This document shows, one piece after another, positions 1 to 8,702 of a stretch of DNA of 62,000 nucleotides. This DNA comes from Cryptomeria japonica (taxonomy: Eukaryota; Streptophyta; Pinopsida; Cupressales; Cupressaceae): NCBI RefSeq assembly GCF_030272615.1, contig NC_081405.1:573036252-573098251 (forward strand), read 5' to 3'. The first letter of the stretch is position 1. Each line of letters starts with the position of its first letter. Position numbers and translations under genes: made by a program. The notes under the pieces were generated by a model. It searched no databases, had not been told where the DNA came from, and saw only the letters and a list, made by a program, of their open reading frames with translations.

Positions 1-325
1 AACCTAACCTCAACAACTTATCTAAACACCTAAGACATGCTTAAAAACACTTAGAAAAAAATTTTCAATGCTTTGGAAAGCATTTCTAGACCTTTTAGGC
101 AATTTTACATATTTTTGCCCTTTTTGGCCTAGAAACCCAAAATTGTCAACTCAAATCCTGAAAGGAAAAACTTGACCTCTTGAGCACAAAATGAGATCAA
201 AACCACTTGAAAAGACACACAATAACCTAAAAAAACATCATAAACCTAACACAAGACATTACAAACATGAAAGCATGAAATACACAAAAAGGAGAGTTTT
301 TACTCAACTAGGTGCTCTTGCACCA
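1..325 (-). repeat. Start of the 3' LTR of a Ty3/gypsy chromovirus (cut by window edge)
   Basis: This stretch closely resembles 30,233-30,557, the outer end of the LTR at 28,394-30,557; by eye roughly nine bases in ten agree. Read on the minus strand it begins TGGTGCAAGAGCACC, directly after a purine-rich tract, as expected for a 3' LTR that follows the pol end at 346-977. The rest of the LTR lies before the window. I infer it is the 3' LTR of the same element whose 5' LTR sits 28 kb away, pushed apart by nested insertions. Confidence 0.75.
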
Positions 326-345
326 TACTCCCCCAAAGACAAAGA
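326..345 (-). other. Polypurine tract of the chromovirus
   Basis: On the minus strand a purine run (TTTGGGGGAGTA) abuts the TGG start of the LTR. This is the plus-strand priming site for reverse transcription in LTR retrotransposons and fixes both the orientation and the LTR edge. Confidence 0.65.
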
Positions 346-977
346 AGTCATGTGACTCCTTGAGGTAGCAAAGAAGAAAGTATTCTAGTTTTCTAAAATT
401 TAGCTTCAGGTAGCCATGTGGCCTCTGAGATAGGCTTATCCTTCCATTTGAGTAGGTGCTCCATATAGGTGTGATTCCTTGTCTTCTTGAGAACCCTGGA
501 GTCTAGAACCTGTTCTACTTGAGGAATAGAGAGAAGAGGTAAAGAAAGATTAGAAAGGGATTGTATAACATCTGAAACTCTTTGAATCTCCTCAAGTGGT
601 TTCCCCTTGAAAGCAATCAAATCTGCAACATTAAAAATGGGAGACAAAGAAATATTAGTAGGCAAATCAACTTTGTAAGCATTAGACCCATACTTGGCCA
701 AGATTTTGCAAGGGCCTATTCTCCTCATCTGAAAATTGCTTGGAACTCCTTTTTGCAGCCTTGCCTTGTTTAAATGAACCATCACATAATCTCCTACATA
801 AAACTGAACATCTCTCTTTGTAGCATCCACTCTTGCCTTGACTTTTTGGGAGGTAGCTTGAAGAGCCTTTCTCACTTGCTCATGAACCTCCTTCATGGAT
901 TGAGCCATGTCATATGCTGTTCCACTCTTAGGCTGCAAGTTAGTTATATCTCTCTGTAATATCTCATTGTAGATCAT
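346..977 (-). pseudogene. Chromovirus integrase C-terminus with chromodomain (fragment)
   Basis: The minus-strand frame ends at 393. It shows the integrase C-terminal region of plant Ty3/gypsy elements (VGDYVMVHL, then RRIGPCKILAKYGSNAYKVDLP) followed by a chromodomain-like tail (HLLKWKDKPISEATWLPE). In chromoviruses this tail steers integration to chromatin marks. The fragment lacks the catalytic core. The frame runs on past about 977 only by reading into the LTR of an inserted copia element. The integrase zinc finger and half of the core are found at 24,557-25,294 in the same orientation, so this is probably the displaced 3' end of one element. Roughly 90 residues between the halves are missing, by comparison with typical family members. 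Confidence 0.75.
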
Positions 978-1564
978 CATGGTATGGGATATAGATATGT
1001 AATGTGTGAATAATCTAATATCATTCAGGCAGAGGATTTGGTCGATCATTGGAGATTGAATTGGGTTTATGTAAGAGGATTTAGTCCTCTGATATAGAGC
1101 TTAACCAAAACTATACTCAGGCATAGGAGATGATATCTTTGCAGTTCAATCACTTCTCTAGATTGTAGTATGGATTTGTATGTAATAAGTGAGACTACTT
1201 TTGTGATGAGAAGTGCACTCTAGGCTGTTGGCCTTGCTGCAAGTGTAGGCACCTCAATTGTAATTCACATACTTATTGTAGAAGTATTATCTGACTGTGG
1301 GTAGGCTTCCCACCATGGTTTTTCCCATTACCGGGTTTTCCATGTATAAATATTGGTGTCATATGGATGGTATTTATTCTCTTATTATTGTTTATGCTTA
1401 ATTGGTTTAACTGCTATTCTGGTATATGGTTTAAGCATTCTGGTTTTAATGTTTTTGGTTGTGGTATTGAAGTTTTAATTGCTAAATGTTCTAGTAATCC
1501 ATGACAACTGATTCAACCCCCCCCCCTCTCAGTTGTATTTTGGTTATTTGAACTATCTAAAAAT
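978..1564 (+). repeat. 5' LTR of copia element A (plus strand; left edge approximate)
   Basis: The segment contains a copia LTR 3' part: CCCACCATGGTTTTTCCCAT, then a C-run hairpin at 1,504-1,536. It is followed by a degenerate initiator-Met-type primer site and a gag start, so it is a 5' LTR on the plus strand. The left edge is set where chromovirus coding stops and TGGTATGGGATA begins; I could not confirm it with a second copy, because the 3' LTR is absent. Confidence 0.55.
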
Positions 1565-1577
1565 TAGTATCATAACC
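1565..1577 (+). other. Degenerate primer binding site of copia A
   Basis: TTAGTATCATAAC resembles the initiator-methionine primer site TGGTATCAGAGC with several substitutions. It sits between the LTR hairpin and the gag start, the expected position. Confidence 0.45.
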
Positions 1578-1620
1578 TTGGTCCTCTATGTAGAAAGCTT
1601 AACCACTTGAGGAAGATCCT

Positions 1621-2286
1621 ATGGCGCCTAACAATTCAAGTTCATCCAGTTCATATGGAGCTATCTTTCAGAGAGATATTCCTAGGTTTGATGGAACAAA
1701 TACACAGTATGGAAGATTGAGATGGAGACTCATCTGAGATGTCTTGGCAAGGAGATTTGGGAGATCACACAGAATGGTGTTACACCTTATAATCCGACAT
1801 CTGGAAATCCTCCTTCGACAAAATAGGATAAGGATCTTGAAAATGATTATAGAGCAAGAGAAGCCCTCTTGTGTGAACTTTCTGATCAACAAATAATGAG
1901 ATTAATTGACAAATCATTTGGAAAGGTTATATGGGATAATTTGGAGACTCTTAATGAAGGTTACCCTAAAGCGAAGATTGTTAAACTTGATGGTTACCGG
2001 GTGAGATATGAAAAATTGAAGATGGAAGAAGATGAGAGGATTACTGCATTCATCAAAAGGGTAAATGAGATTGTTATGGGAATTCAATGTTGTGGTGGAA
2101 CTCTGAGTGAAGATGAAATTATTTCTAAAGTCCTGAGAGCCCTGTCACCGGCTTACAAGATGAAGGCTATTGAAATTACTGAGTTAAGAACAATGGCTAA
2201 TACATCTATCAACAAAGATACCTTGGTTGGGAAATTATCTACTTTTGAGCTTGAAGAATTTGGACCCTCTAGAGATGTGAAGAGTG
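1621..2286 (+). pseudogene. Copia A gag (UBN2-type), truncated
   Basis: An ATG at 1,621 begins MAPNNSSSSSS. A frameshift near 1,700 moves reading into a frame with METHLRCLGKEIWEIT, then an in-frame stop before 1,869. From 1,869 the frame is open: ALLCELSDQQIM, KLDGYRVRYEKLKMEEDE, GIQCCGGTLSEDEIISKVLR, ALSPAYKMKAIEITELRTMA. These are hallmarks of the UBN2 gag of plant Ty1/copia elements, which forms the particle shell. The gene is cut at 2,286, where the LTR of element B begins, before any zinc knuckle. The remainder was not found elsewhere in the window, so it was probably lost in the deletion at 24,556. Confidence 0.8.
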
Positions 2287-3125
2287 TGTTAGGATTAACA
2301 CAGATACTGAGAGGGGGGGGGGGGGGGTGAATCAGTATCTAACCGATATATAGAATTTCTTAACTTAAAACATACAGAACATATTATAACAGTGTATCGG
2401 TATGAAAGAAATAATGAAATAAACAGAAATAAAAACATCCACATGAAAAGCACACAATGACACAAGGATTTAATGAGGAAACCCAGTGTGGGAAAAACCT
2501 CAGTGGGATTTGTGACCCACAATATCCACTTACTGGCCAATAAGAGAATATTACTTACAAGAGGGGCCTGCACATGCAGGAAGGCTAACTGCCTAGCGCT
2601 CACTGCTCAATGGGAAGTCTCATTGACTTATAATGTAGATTGTAGAAATCCAATATCTTGTACTGCTTTACAATAGCATCTATAATGCCTTATCCAGTAC
2701 TGGTTGCTGCTTTGCTTCTTACATAAACCCTTTAACCTATATTTTGCATAATAGGTCTGCCTTAATATTTCGCTTACATCACTTTCTTTTCTTACTTTTA
2801 AAAATGTCTACAATGATCTCTTTTATATATAAGAGTCATTTTACAACTTGCCAGGTCGAGTTACAAAGTTTTTACAATAATAAACAAAATATAATATAAC
2901 AAAATGTTGTTGACCTCTGTGCCAGTATACTTTCTTTCTTTGTGCTGGTGTTGGTGTAGAGTGTGATCGTTGATACCGGTGAACTATCTTGCTGGTGTAA
3001 TGCCTTGCTGGTATAATGCCTTGCCGGTATGATGCCTTGCCGGTGCCATAGGATTGTAAGGTTGCCATCAATGACAAAACCTTCAATCACCTACAATGTC
3101 TCATTGGAGTGTGCATATGCCAACA
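2287..3125 (-). repeat. 3' LTR of element B (839 bp)
   Basis: It runs from TGTTAGGATT to ATGCCAACA and is followed by a minus-strand polypurine tract. It contains a terminal hairpin GATACTGA/TCAGTATC around a long G run (2,303-2,339) and four spaced TGCYGGT words at 2,990-3,045. It interrupts copia A gag. The partner 5' LTR survives only as its first ten bases (24,547-24,556). Confidence 0.8.
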
Positions 3126-3141
3126 ATCTCCCCCTTTGGCA
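3126..3141 (-). other. Polypurine tract of element B
   Basis: The minus strand reads GCCAAAGGGGGAGAT directly before the TGTTGGCATATG start of the LTR. The same tract precedes the 3' LTRs of elements D (51,787) and E (57,535), so B has copia-type ends. The next 250 bases (3,142-3,396) hold a second CCAAAGGGGGAG copy near 3,268 and no recognisable coding. Confidence 0.75.
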
Positions 3142-3396
3142 TTGATGGAAACACTCATGAGAAATTTCAAAAATTGTATCAAAAATGTGAAGTCCAAAAA
3201 GTTACCAAAAATGTGTGCTCCCCCTGAGCATATGATTCCTGTGATATTTGAATTTTCTCATCCCACTACTCCCCCTTTGGCATCAATGACAAAGGTTGTC
3301 AAGATGTCAGTAGAATTTGTAGTTTCAACCTTGTAACTAAGTAGTTACAATTTGAAATAGATCTGCCAAAATCAAATTTATACTCTCCATAAACTT

Positions 3397-5523
3397 TTAA
3401 CTGTCTCTTATTGCTGTCTCTGTTCTTTTAACTGTACCAGTGAGATGTTGCAAATGCTCTGCCGGTGTTTTCTGTCCCTGTATCAATGCCTCAGATATTT
3501 CCTTCTGTAATGATGCTAGATAGTCCAATCTTGGACTCAGTTTTAAACTTAGATGGTTTGCCTTATTCACTATTCTCTCTTTTTCTCTTTCCAATTTAAG
3601 TAATTCTTCCTCAAAAGTTGTTATCTTCTATTCAAAAATTGATAATGTATTAGGTGAGTTAACAAAATTATTTGCAAGTTTATTAATTTCATCTTGTGCC
3701 TTGCTCATCTTCTTATCTATATCTACAGTCAAAAAGTTTGTCTTACAGGTGTCTTTGTACAGAGTTTTGTACTCTTTCAATAAATTATACAGTTCCGCTA
3801 GAAGTGTCTCAAAATCTCTTGTACACTTCTTTATCTGGTCATCAAAGAATTTTTGCTTTGCAATTTCCAATTTGTCCTTGAATGTCTCTTCCTTTATTTT
3901 CTCAATGTTCTCTGTGATATATTTACACAAGGTATCAAGTTGTCCTAAAGAATCTTTATTGTCTATATTACAATTAGGAGCAATTACCTTCAAAATTGGT
4001 ATTGTGTCATCTATTGCCTTATAAGCTTGTGAGCTACAATCTGTTATCTTTTTAATTGAATCCAATAGTACTTCAGTCACATTAGTTGATTTGTAGCCTG
4101 ATGAGGAACCTACATTCTGAGTACCGCCAGTGGAAGTGACCAAGCTTGTATTGACCTCTGGTAGGTCTGTTTGTGTTTGTATTTCCTTAAGCAATGGTTT
4201 TTCTATTTATCCAGTTGCCGGTGGCACTGTTTCCTTATGAACCTGTTCCTGTTCCAGAGCCTTTTGCTTTGTTTGTTTCTCTGTTTATTGCATTGTCTCA
4301 GTCTGAGTTTGAGTTTCTACCTATTGCTCTTTGTCATCTACTAGTTTCTCCTTTGTGTTATTAGTTTGCTCAGCTACCGGAGGCTCACTAGCCATGTCAG
4401 TCTTATCAGCTATATCTTTATCTGCCATAATGTTGATCTTTTGAGTATCAACATCCACTGTATATAAGACTTTATAATTAGGATTGACATCCTCTACATC
4501 CATAATTTCAACTGTCGGTTGATCTTTTGTAACTGTTGTTTTTACTGGTGGAGTAATCAAAGGAGGTTAGGGTAAGTTGTCTTTAACCTTGATACTGGGT
4601 GGTCCACCAACTTTACCTTTACCCTTGTCTCTTTCTTTCTGATATACCTTTATAGGTTTTTGGCTCATCTATTCTTCGTGTTTTTCTTTTTCGACTAGGA
4701 AAATGTCCCATGCATTTTTTGTCTCCTTCGACACCTCATTAACTCTTCCAACCATTAAAGCAATGTGCCGGTGTGCAATAGAAAATAGTGACCAGTTGGC
4801 TTCAGCAATTAAGTCATCAATTTCTTTGGGTGAATTCACCGGGTATACAAAAAATATCTTTTCTATCTTTATTTTCTTGTCAAGTTCTACTACTGCTTGT
4901 CTTCTTGCTTTGAGTCTCTTAAATAGTTCATCTGGTACTTCATCTACTACTTCCATAAAAAATTTCTTATACATATCTATATGCAATATAACATTGTTTT
5001 CTACTTGTTCTTTTGCATCAGCTGTCAAAGTGTCATATAGTTTCTCTATATTCTTCAATTTCCCTTCCTCTATAATTTCATTCAACAATATGTCAAGAGG
5101 GGCCAAGTCCTTATTTGTCCTCTTCTTCTTCTTGGGTGTCAGTTTCTTTTTCTTTGGTGTAGCCTTTCTTACCGAAGATCTCATTGCTTGTTGTTTTTGT
5201 CTTGTCCTCTTAGGTGAGGGTGTAGTTGCCGGTGAGGGATCTCTTTTCCTTACAACTCTCTTGAAAGTTGCAAGCATGTCATTCTTTGAAGATGTGCCTA
5301 CCAATGATAGGTGAGTTTTAGGTTGTGGAACTGCTAACTCATCCTCTGTTATATTAGTTTGTTCCATTATTTCATCCTTGATTTCCTTTGCTTGCCTAGA
5401 ACATTTTCTTACAACTGCCTCAACCTTTTTCACTCTTTTCTTAGATTGTATTTGGCTTTCAATAGTTTCTGCACTACCAAATACTTCTTCCTTAGGTTCT
5501 TTAGGGGCTTCTAGAAGTGCTTT
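3397..5523 (-). pseudogene. Element B, unrecognised long ORF, C-terminal half
   Basis: Four open stretches on the minus strand (5,523-4,669, 4,560-4,321, 4,194-3,628, 3,594-3,397) share one phase and are separated only by stop codons, so they are one decayed reading frame. It continues in phase from 21,933 once the 16.4-kb Tat insertion and one AGCAT copy are removed. The sequence has a highly basic lysine-rich segment (TPKKKKLTPKKKKR, a likely nuclear signal), an acidic middle, and a helical, lysine/glutamate-rich C-terminal part suggesting coiled coil. I see no reverse transcriptase, integrase or protease motif and do not recognise the family. It occupies the place where pol would sit. Confidence 0.6.
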
Positions 5524-5528
5524 AGCAT
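5524..5528. repeat. Target-site duplication, left copy (AGCAT)
   Basis: AGCAT precedes the left LTR and recurs at 21,928-21,932 after the right LTR. Five bases is the normal duplication length for Ty3/gypsy integrases. Removing the insertion and one copy restores the phase of the interrupted ORF. Confidence 0.95.
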
Positions 5529-5553
5529 TGTAGACACCCAAAATTGTCATGTC

Positions 5554-5785
5554 TAATTAAATAAATATTTTATTTATTTAATTATCTAAGCCTAATTCTT
5601 CTATTAATTAAATAAATCTTTATTTATTTAATTAATTCATTTATCCTCTTCTAGCCTTATTTCTCATTTAAATAAATACATTTATTTATTTAAATTATCC
5701 CTTTCCTAAATTAAATAAATATTTTATTTATTTAATTGCCCTACTTCTTCTATTAATTAAATAAATCTTTATTTATTTAATTAAT
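5554..5785. repeat. Five AT-only palindromes in U3
   Basis: Near-perfect inverted repeats lie at 5,554-5,584, 5,603-5,636, 5,666-5,695, 5,709-5,737 and 5,752-5,785. Arms are 12-15 bases (for example ATTAATTAAATAAAT) with 4-6-base centres. In the third copy both arms change together (TTTAAATAAAT). The same set occurs in the right LTR. Confidence 0.85.
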
Positions 5786-5946
5786 TCATTAACCTTTTCT
5801 ACACATGACACATGTCATTCATCTCTTATTTCCTACACTACCTACCCCTTTCATTATTTTGGTATTTCTTATACCTACCCTCTAATCCTAGCCGACCTCT
5901 CTTTTTACACCTCTCAATCTTAACCCTCCATTTCTATTGTGTCTTC

Positions 5947-5953
5947 TATTTAA
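5947..5953 (+). promoter_or_regulatory. Probable LTR TATA box
   Basis: TATTTAAGG is the best TATA-like sequence in the LTR and lies after the AT-palindrome block, with about 380 bases of LTR downstream for R and U5. The start site is inferred, not seen. Confidence 0.5.
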
Positions 5954-6338
5954 GGAGATGCTTTCTTCATTATCAAACCCTAATGACATACCCTAATGAC
6001 ATACCCTAATGACTAATGACTAATTTTGGAGTACTTGGCTACACTACGATCATACTTGCAACCACATTCCGTTCTTTGTTGAGCTCTTGTGCATACAAAA
6101 ATCTGAGAGCAAGCATATCAAACAAGATCAATGGAGATAGGAAGAATGGAGATCAAAACCCTAGTGGACATGTGATGGTATAATCTTTGTGATTTTTGAG
6201 TTATTTTGCATTGTCTTAGGTTATCTTCATATGTTATGGTGGATCTTTGTTCATTGTTAGGCTAGGGTTTGGTGGTTGAATCCATTTTAGTCTTTCAATA
6301 TTGTTGTTTATTGCTATCCATTTTCACCATATACATTT

Positions 6339-6356
6339 TGGCACGCCCGGTGGGAC
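6339..6356 (+). other. Primer binding site of the Tat element
   Basis: TGGCACGCCCGGTGGGAC starts three bases after the LTR. It is not the initiator-Met site used by the copia elements here. A related site (TGGCACCCATTGTGGGGC) follows the Tat-like LTR at 38,257-39,688. I do not assign the tRNA. Confidence 0.75.
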
Positions 6357-6449
6357 TCTTGTCCCTTTGCATTTAACAATTTTGTTGCAGATTTTGCATT
6401 TTTGAAGTTGCAGATCGGACGATTTCGACGACATTTTAGGTTTTTTTTC

Positions 6450-6705
6450 GCGTCTGCGAGTGTTCGGATCGCGTTTTTGTATTTCAGAGGCGTCTGTGAT
6501 ATCTTTTATCGCGTCTGTGTTTCTGTCATTTTCTATTTTTGCAGGTTTCCGAAAGTCGCGCCTGTGATCCCGAATCGCGTCTGTGAACCCTCTGATCGCG
6601 TCTGCAGAATAAAAAGGCGTCTGTGTTCTGAAATCACGTCTGCGAATCACAGAGCCGCGTCTGTGTTGGACAGACGCGTCTGTGTCTGGTATAACAACGT
6701 CTGTG
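6450..6705 (+). repeat. Phased array A of GCGTCTGTG words in the leader
   Basis: At least eleven copies of GCGTCTGTG or one-base variants. The TCTGTG part starts at 6,453, 6,493, 6,514, 6,561, 6,580, 6,601, 6,620, 6,639, 6,660, 6,679 and 6,700. Steps in the right half are 19, 21, 19, 19, 21, 19, 21 bases. The ~10 bases between words are not conserved. Some copies are preceded by ACAGA or CACAGA and could form small hairpins with TCTGTG. Confidence 0.9.
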
Positions 6706-7931
6706 CATTCTGTTTTGCAAATTTTTTTTTTTTTTTTTCAAGTTTTTTGATTCGGCTTTTCGGATTTTGTACTTAGGGTTTTCAGATCTGGCTTATTTTT
6801 GGCTAACCTTTGCAGATCTAGCTAACCTGGTTTGTGCAGCTTGCTTTGGAGGCAAATATGTTTTTTGTTGAAGGCCCCTTTTCACAAAGTCTTTTTGGGT
6901 TTTCTTAAAATTTACCTAACTTGTGTGCTTGCAGGAAGGGGTTATCATTTGAAACAACCCAAACTACTAACAATTTTGTTGCAGGGCCTTAGCTAGGGTT
7001 TTGTAATTTTATTTGTGTGCCTTGTCTTCATAGCTTAGCAAACACTTCAATTGGTGCACTAAAATTGAACCATTGTCTTTTGTGTCTTGAGCAATAGGCT
7101 CTTTTTGTTTATTCTTTAGAGGGCCTGTCTTCCCGTGTGGTCATTAGGACTACTAGTGAGAAGAGAACGACCCAAGTGGTAGCGAGGAAAACCCACCTCA
7201 TCCAAACCACTATAATCAAATGTATTCATGGTGAAAACTATGAATAACGTGTGCTGATTAGTTCATACCGACACTATGTCTCCCCATAAACCCGTTTGAT
7301 CAAATTTATTTAATCATTTGTAGGGCGTAACCCCTACCGGCTGGGAGCCTTCTGTATTTACAGAGCTGAAAGTGCCGCATGTATGGCCACACGAGCGGAT
7401 GCCCTTACTAGTACCTCATTGTTTTAGATGCCCAAATCCTTCTAGTTGTTGAGGCAGGAGGTCGGACCTCTGGTAGCGGCCCACACACATACGGTTCTTA
7501 GTAGAGATACAAAGTTCGCCATGGGGAGTTTTCATGGGGACTGATGCTTGGCTGACCCGAGAAGTGAGTGCCGAGGGTGGAGCCAGTGAGGTCAAGCATC
7601 TAAGTATCCGCTCTGAATAGCGTAGCCTCGGGGGTAAAACCCCATGTGGGATCAACAATTATTGTCCTGGCCAGCCATAAGAATTGTGCTTGACTTATGA
7701 TAAACATTCAAACAATCAAGACAAAACAGCAAAACATTGTGTCTTTTGTGTCTTCAAGTGGATGCAAAAACTTTTTACATCAAACAACACACTTTTTGGA
7801 GTCTAAACAGTCTGCAAACATTGGGTCATCAACACTGTGTCCTCTTGTCACGAAAAACAGTCGAAAAATCAGATTTGGTCACAGCAAAACAAATTCACAG
7901 ATAGGAAAGATTGCACTAAGGTTACAGAAAC
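6706..7931 (+). other. Untranslated leader of the Tat element, middle part
   Basis: No plausible gene. After a T run (about 6,721-6,738) there are several TTGCAG sites resembling splice acceptors (near 6,930 and 6,980). From about 7,100 to 7,680 the base composition is more balanced and short inverted repeats appear, for example GGGG/CCCC around 7,630 and AGGTC/GACCT around 7,460. A folded leader with packaging or dimerisation roles would be usual for retroelements, but that is inference. Confidence 0.5.
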
Positions 7932-8209
7932 GCGTCTGTGTCTGTTAAAACCGTGTCTGTGTCTGATAAACGCGTCTGTGAAGTACAGAATAGCGTCTGT
8001 GTTTTTATCAGCGTCTGTGTCGAACAGAGACACGTCTGTGTCTGGAAATAGCGTCTGTGAATTATACAGGCGCGTCTGTGTCCACAATTGCAAAAAACTG
8101 TTACAGTCTTAGCAAACATCAACAGGAAATCTCAGAATCACGTTTGTGTCAAACAGAATAGCGTCTGTGTCTTAAAACCGCGTCTGTGAAGTATACAGAG
8201 GCGTCTGTG
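7932..8209 (+). repeat. Phased array B of GCGTCTGTG words in the leader
   Basis: Twelve copies. TCTGTG starts at 7,935, 7,956, 7,975, 7,996, 8,014, 8,035, 8,054, 8,075, then (after a gap) 8,143 as TTTGTG, 8,164, 8,183 and 8,204. Steps are 21, 19, 21, 18, 21, 19, 21 and again 21, 19, 21, giving a ~40-base higher-order unit in which alternate copies are preceded by ACAGA. Spacer bases vary freely. Confidence 0.92.
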
Positions 8210-8702
8210 TCAGGATTTGAAAAAAGTTTAACAGTCAAGCAAACAAAGAAATCAGTTTCGGCACACTTGAGCTTCCTAGGTTATCTCTTCAGGTTCATCT
8301 AGCATTCAGCCTGTTCTAAGGTCTTACACAGTCCATCATTGCTTCATACCTCATTTTACAGTCATACTTGTCTAAACTTGAGTCAAAAAGGTCACTTGCT
8401 TGTCCTCACTATACTTTGTCAACACACTACATACAACAACACTTTGCTAAGTGGTCCCTCATCAAGGTTTCTTACCTTTGGGTCTCATTTGGTCTTACTT
8501 AGAGTCAAGGTCAGCTTACCTCATCAAGAGAAACTATCCTCTCTTTGGAAGTCACACCTACTCTACAACATACATATTTGGTCTTACACTTTGGACATTG
8601 CAAGTAAACTTCAGATTCATTTACACTCCATACAACTCTTGGTCTTACATACCCTTGTCATTTTCGTCTAAGTCTCTCACATATTGGTCTAACACCTAGT
8701 TC
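8210..8702 (+). other. Leader 3' part before gag
   Basis: Pyrimidine-rich, no credible gene. The phrase GGTCTTAC recurs at about 8,320, 8,491, 8,579 and 8,641, with GGTCTAAC near 8,684, just upstream of the gag ATG. Spacing is irregular. I see no function. Confidence 0.4.

Larger units (their letters stand above)
5529..6335 (+). repeat. 5' LTR of the Tat element
   Basis: It starts TGTAGACACCC and ends CATATACA. The first 260 bases are extremely AT-rich and contain five palindromes; a TATA-like box is at 5,947, followed by a short tandem of ACCCTAATGACAT. It matches 21,121-21,927 base for base as far as I can see by eye. Confidence 0.95.

Noticed and set aside
2311-2327. Long G runs as plain microsatellites or sequencing artefact
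   Set aside because: Run length may vary, but the flanking complementary arms recur in seven LTRs with different sequences, so the structure is more than a homopolymer.
7932-8209. CRISPR-like look: short conserved repeats separated by variable spacers
   Set aside because: Words are only about 9 bases with 10-11-base spacers, no cas genes are present, and the context is the leader of a plant retrotransposon.
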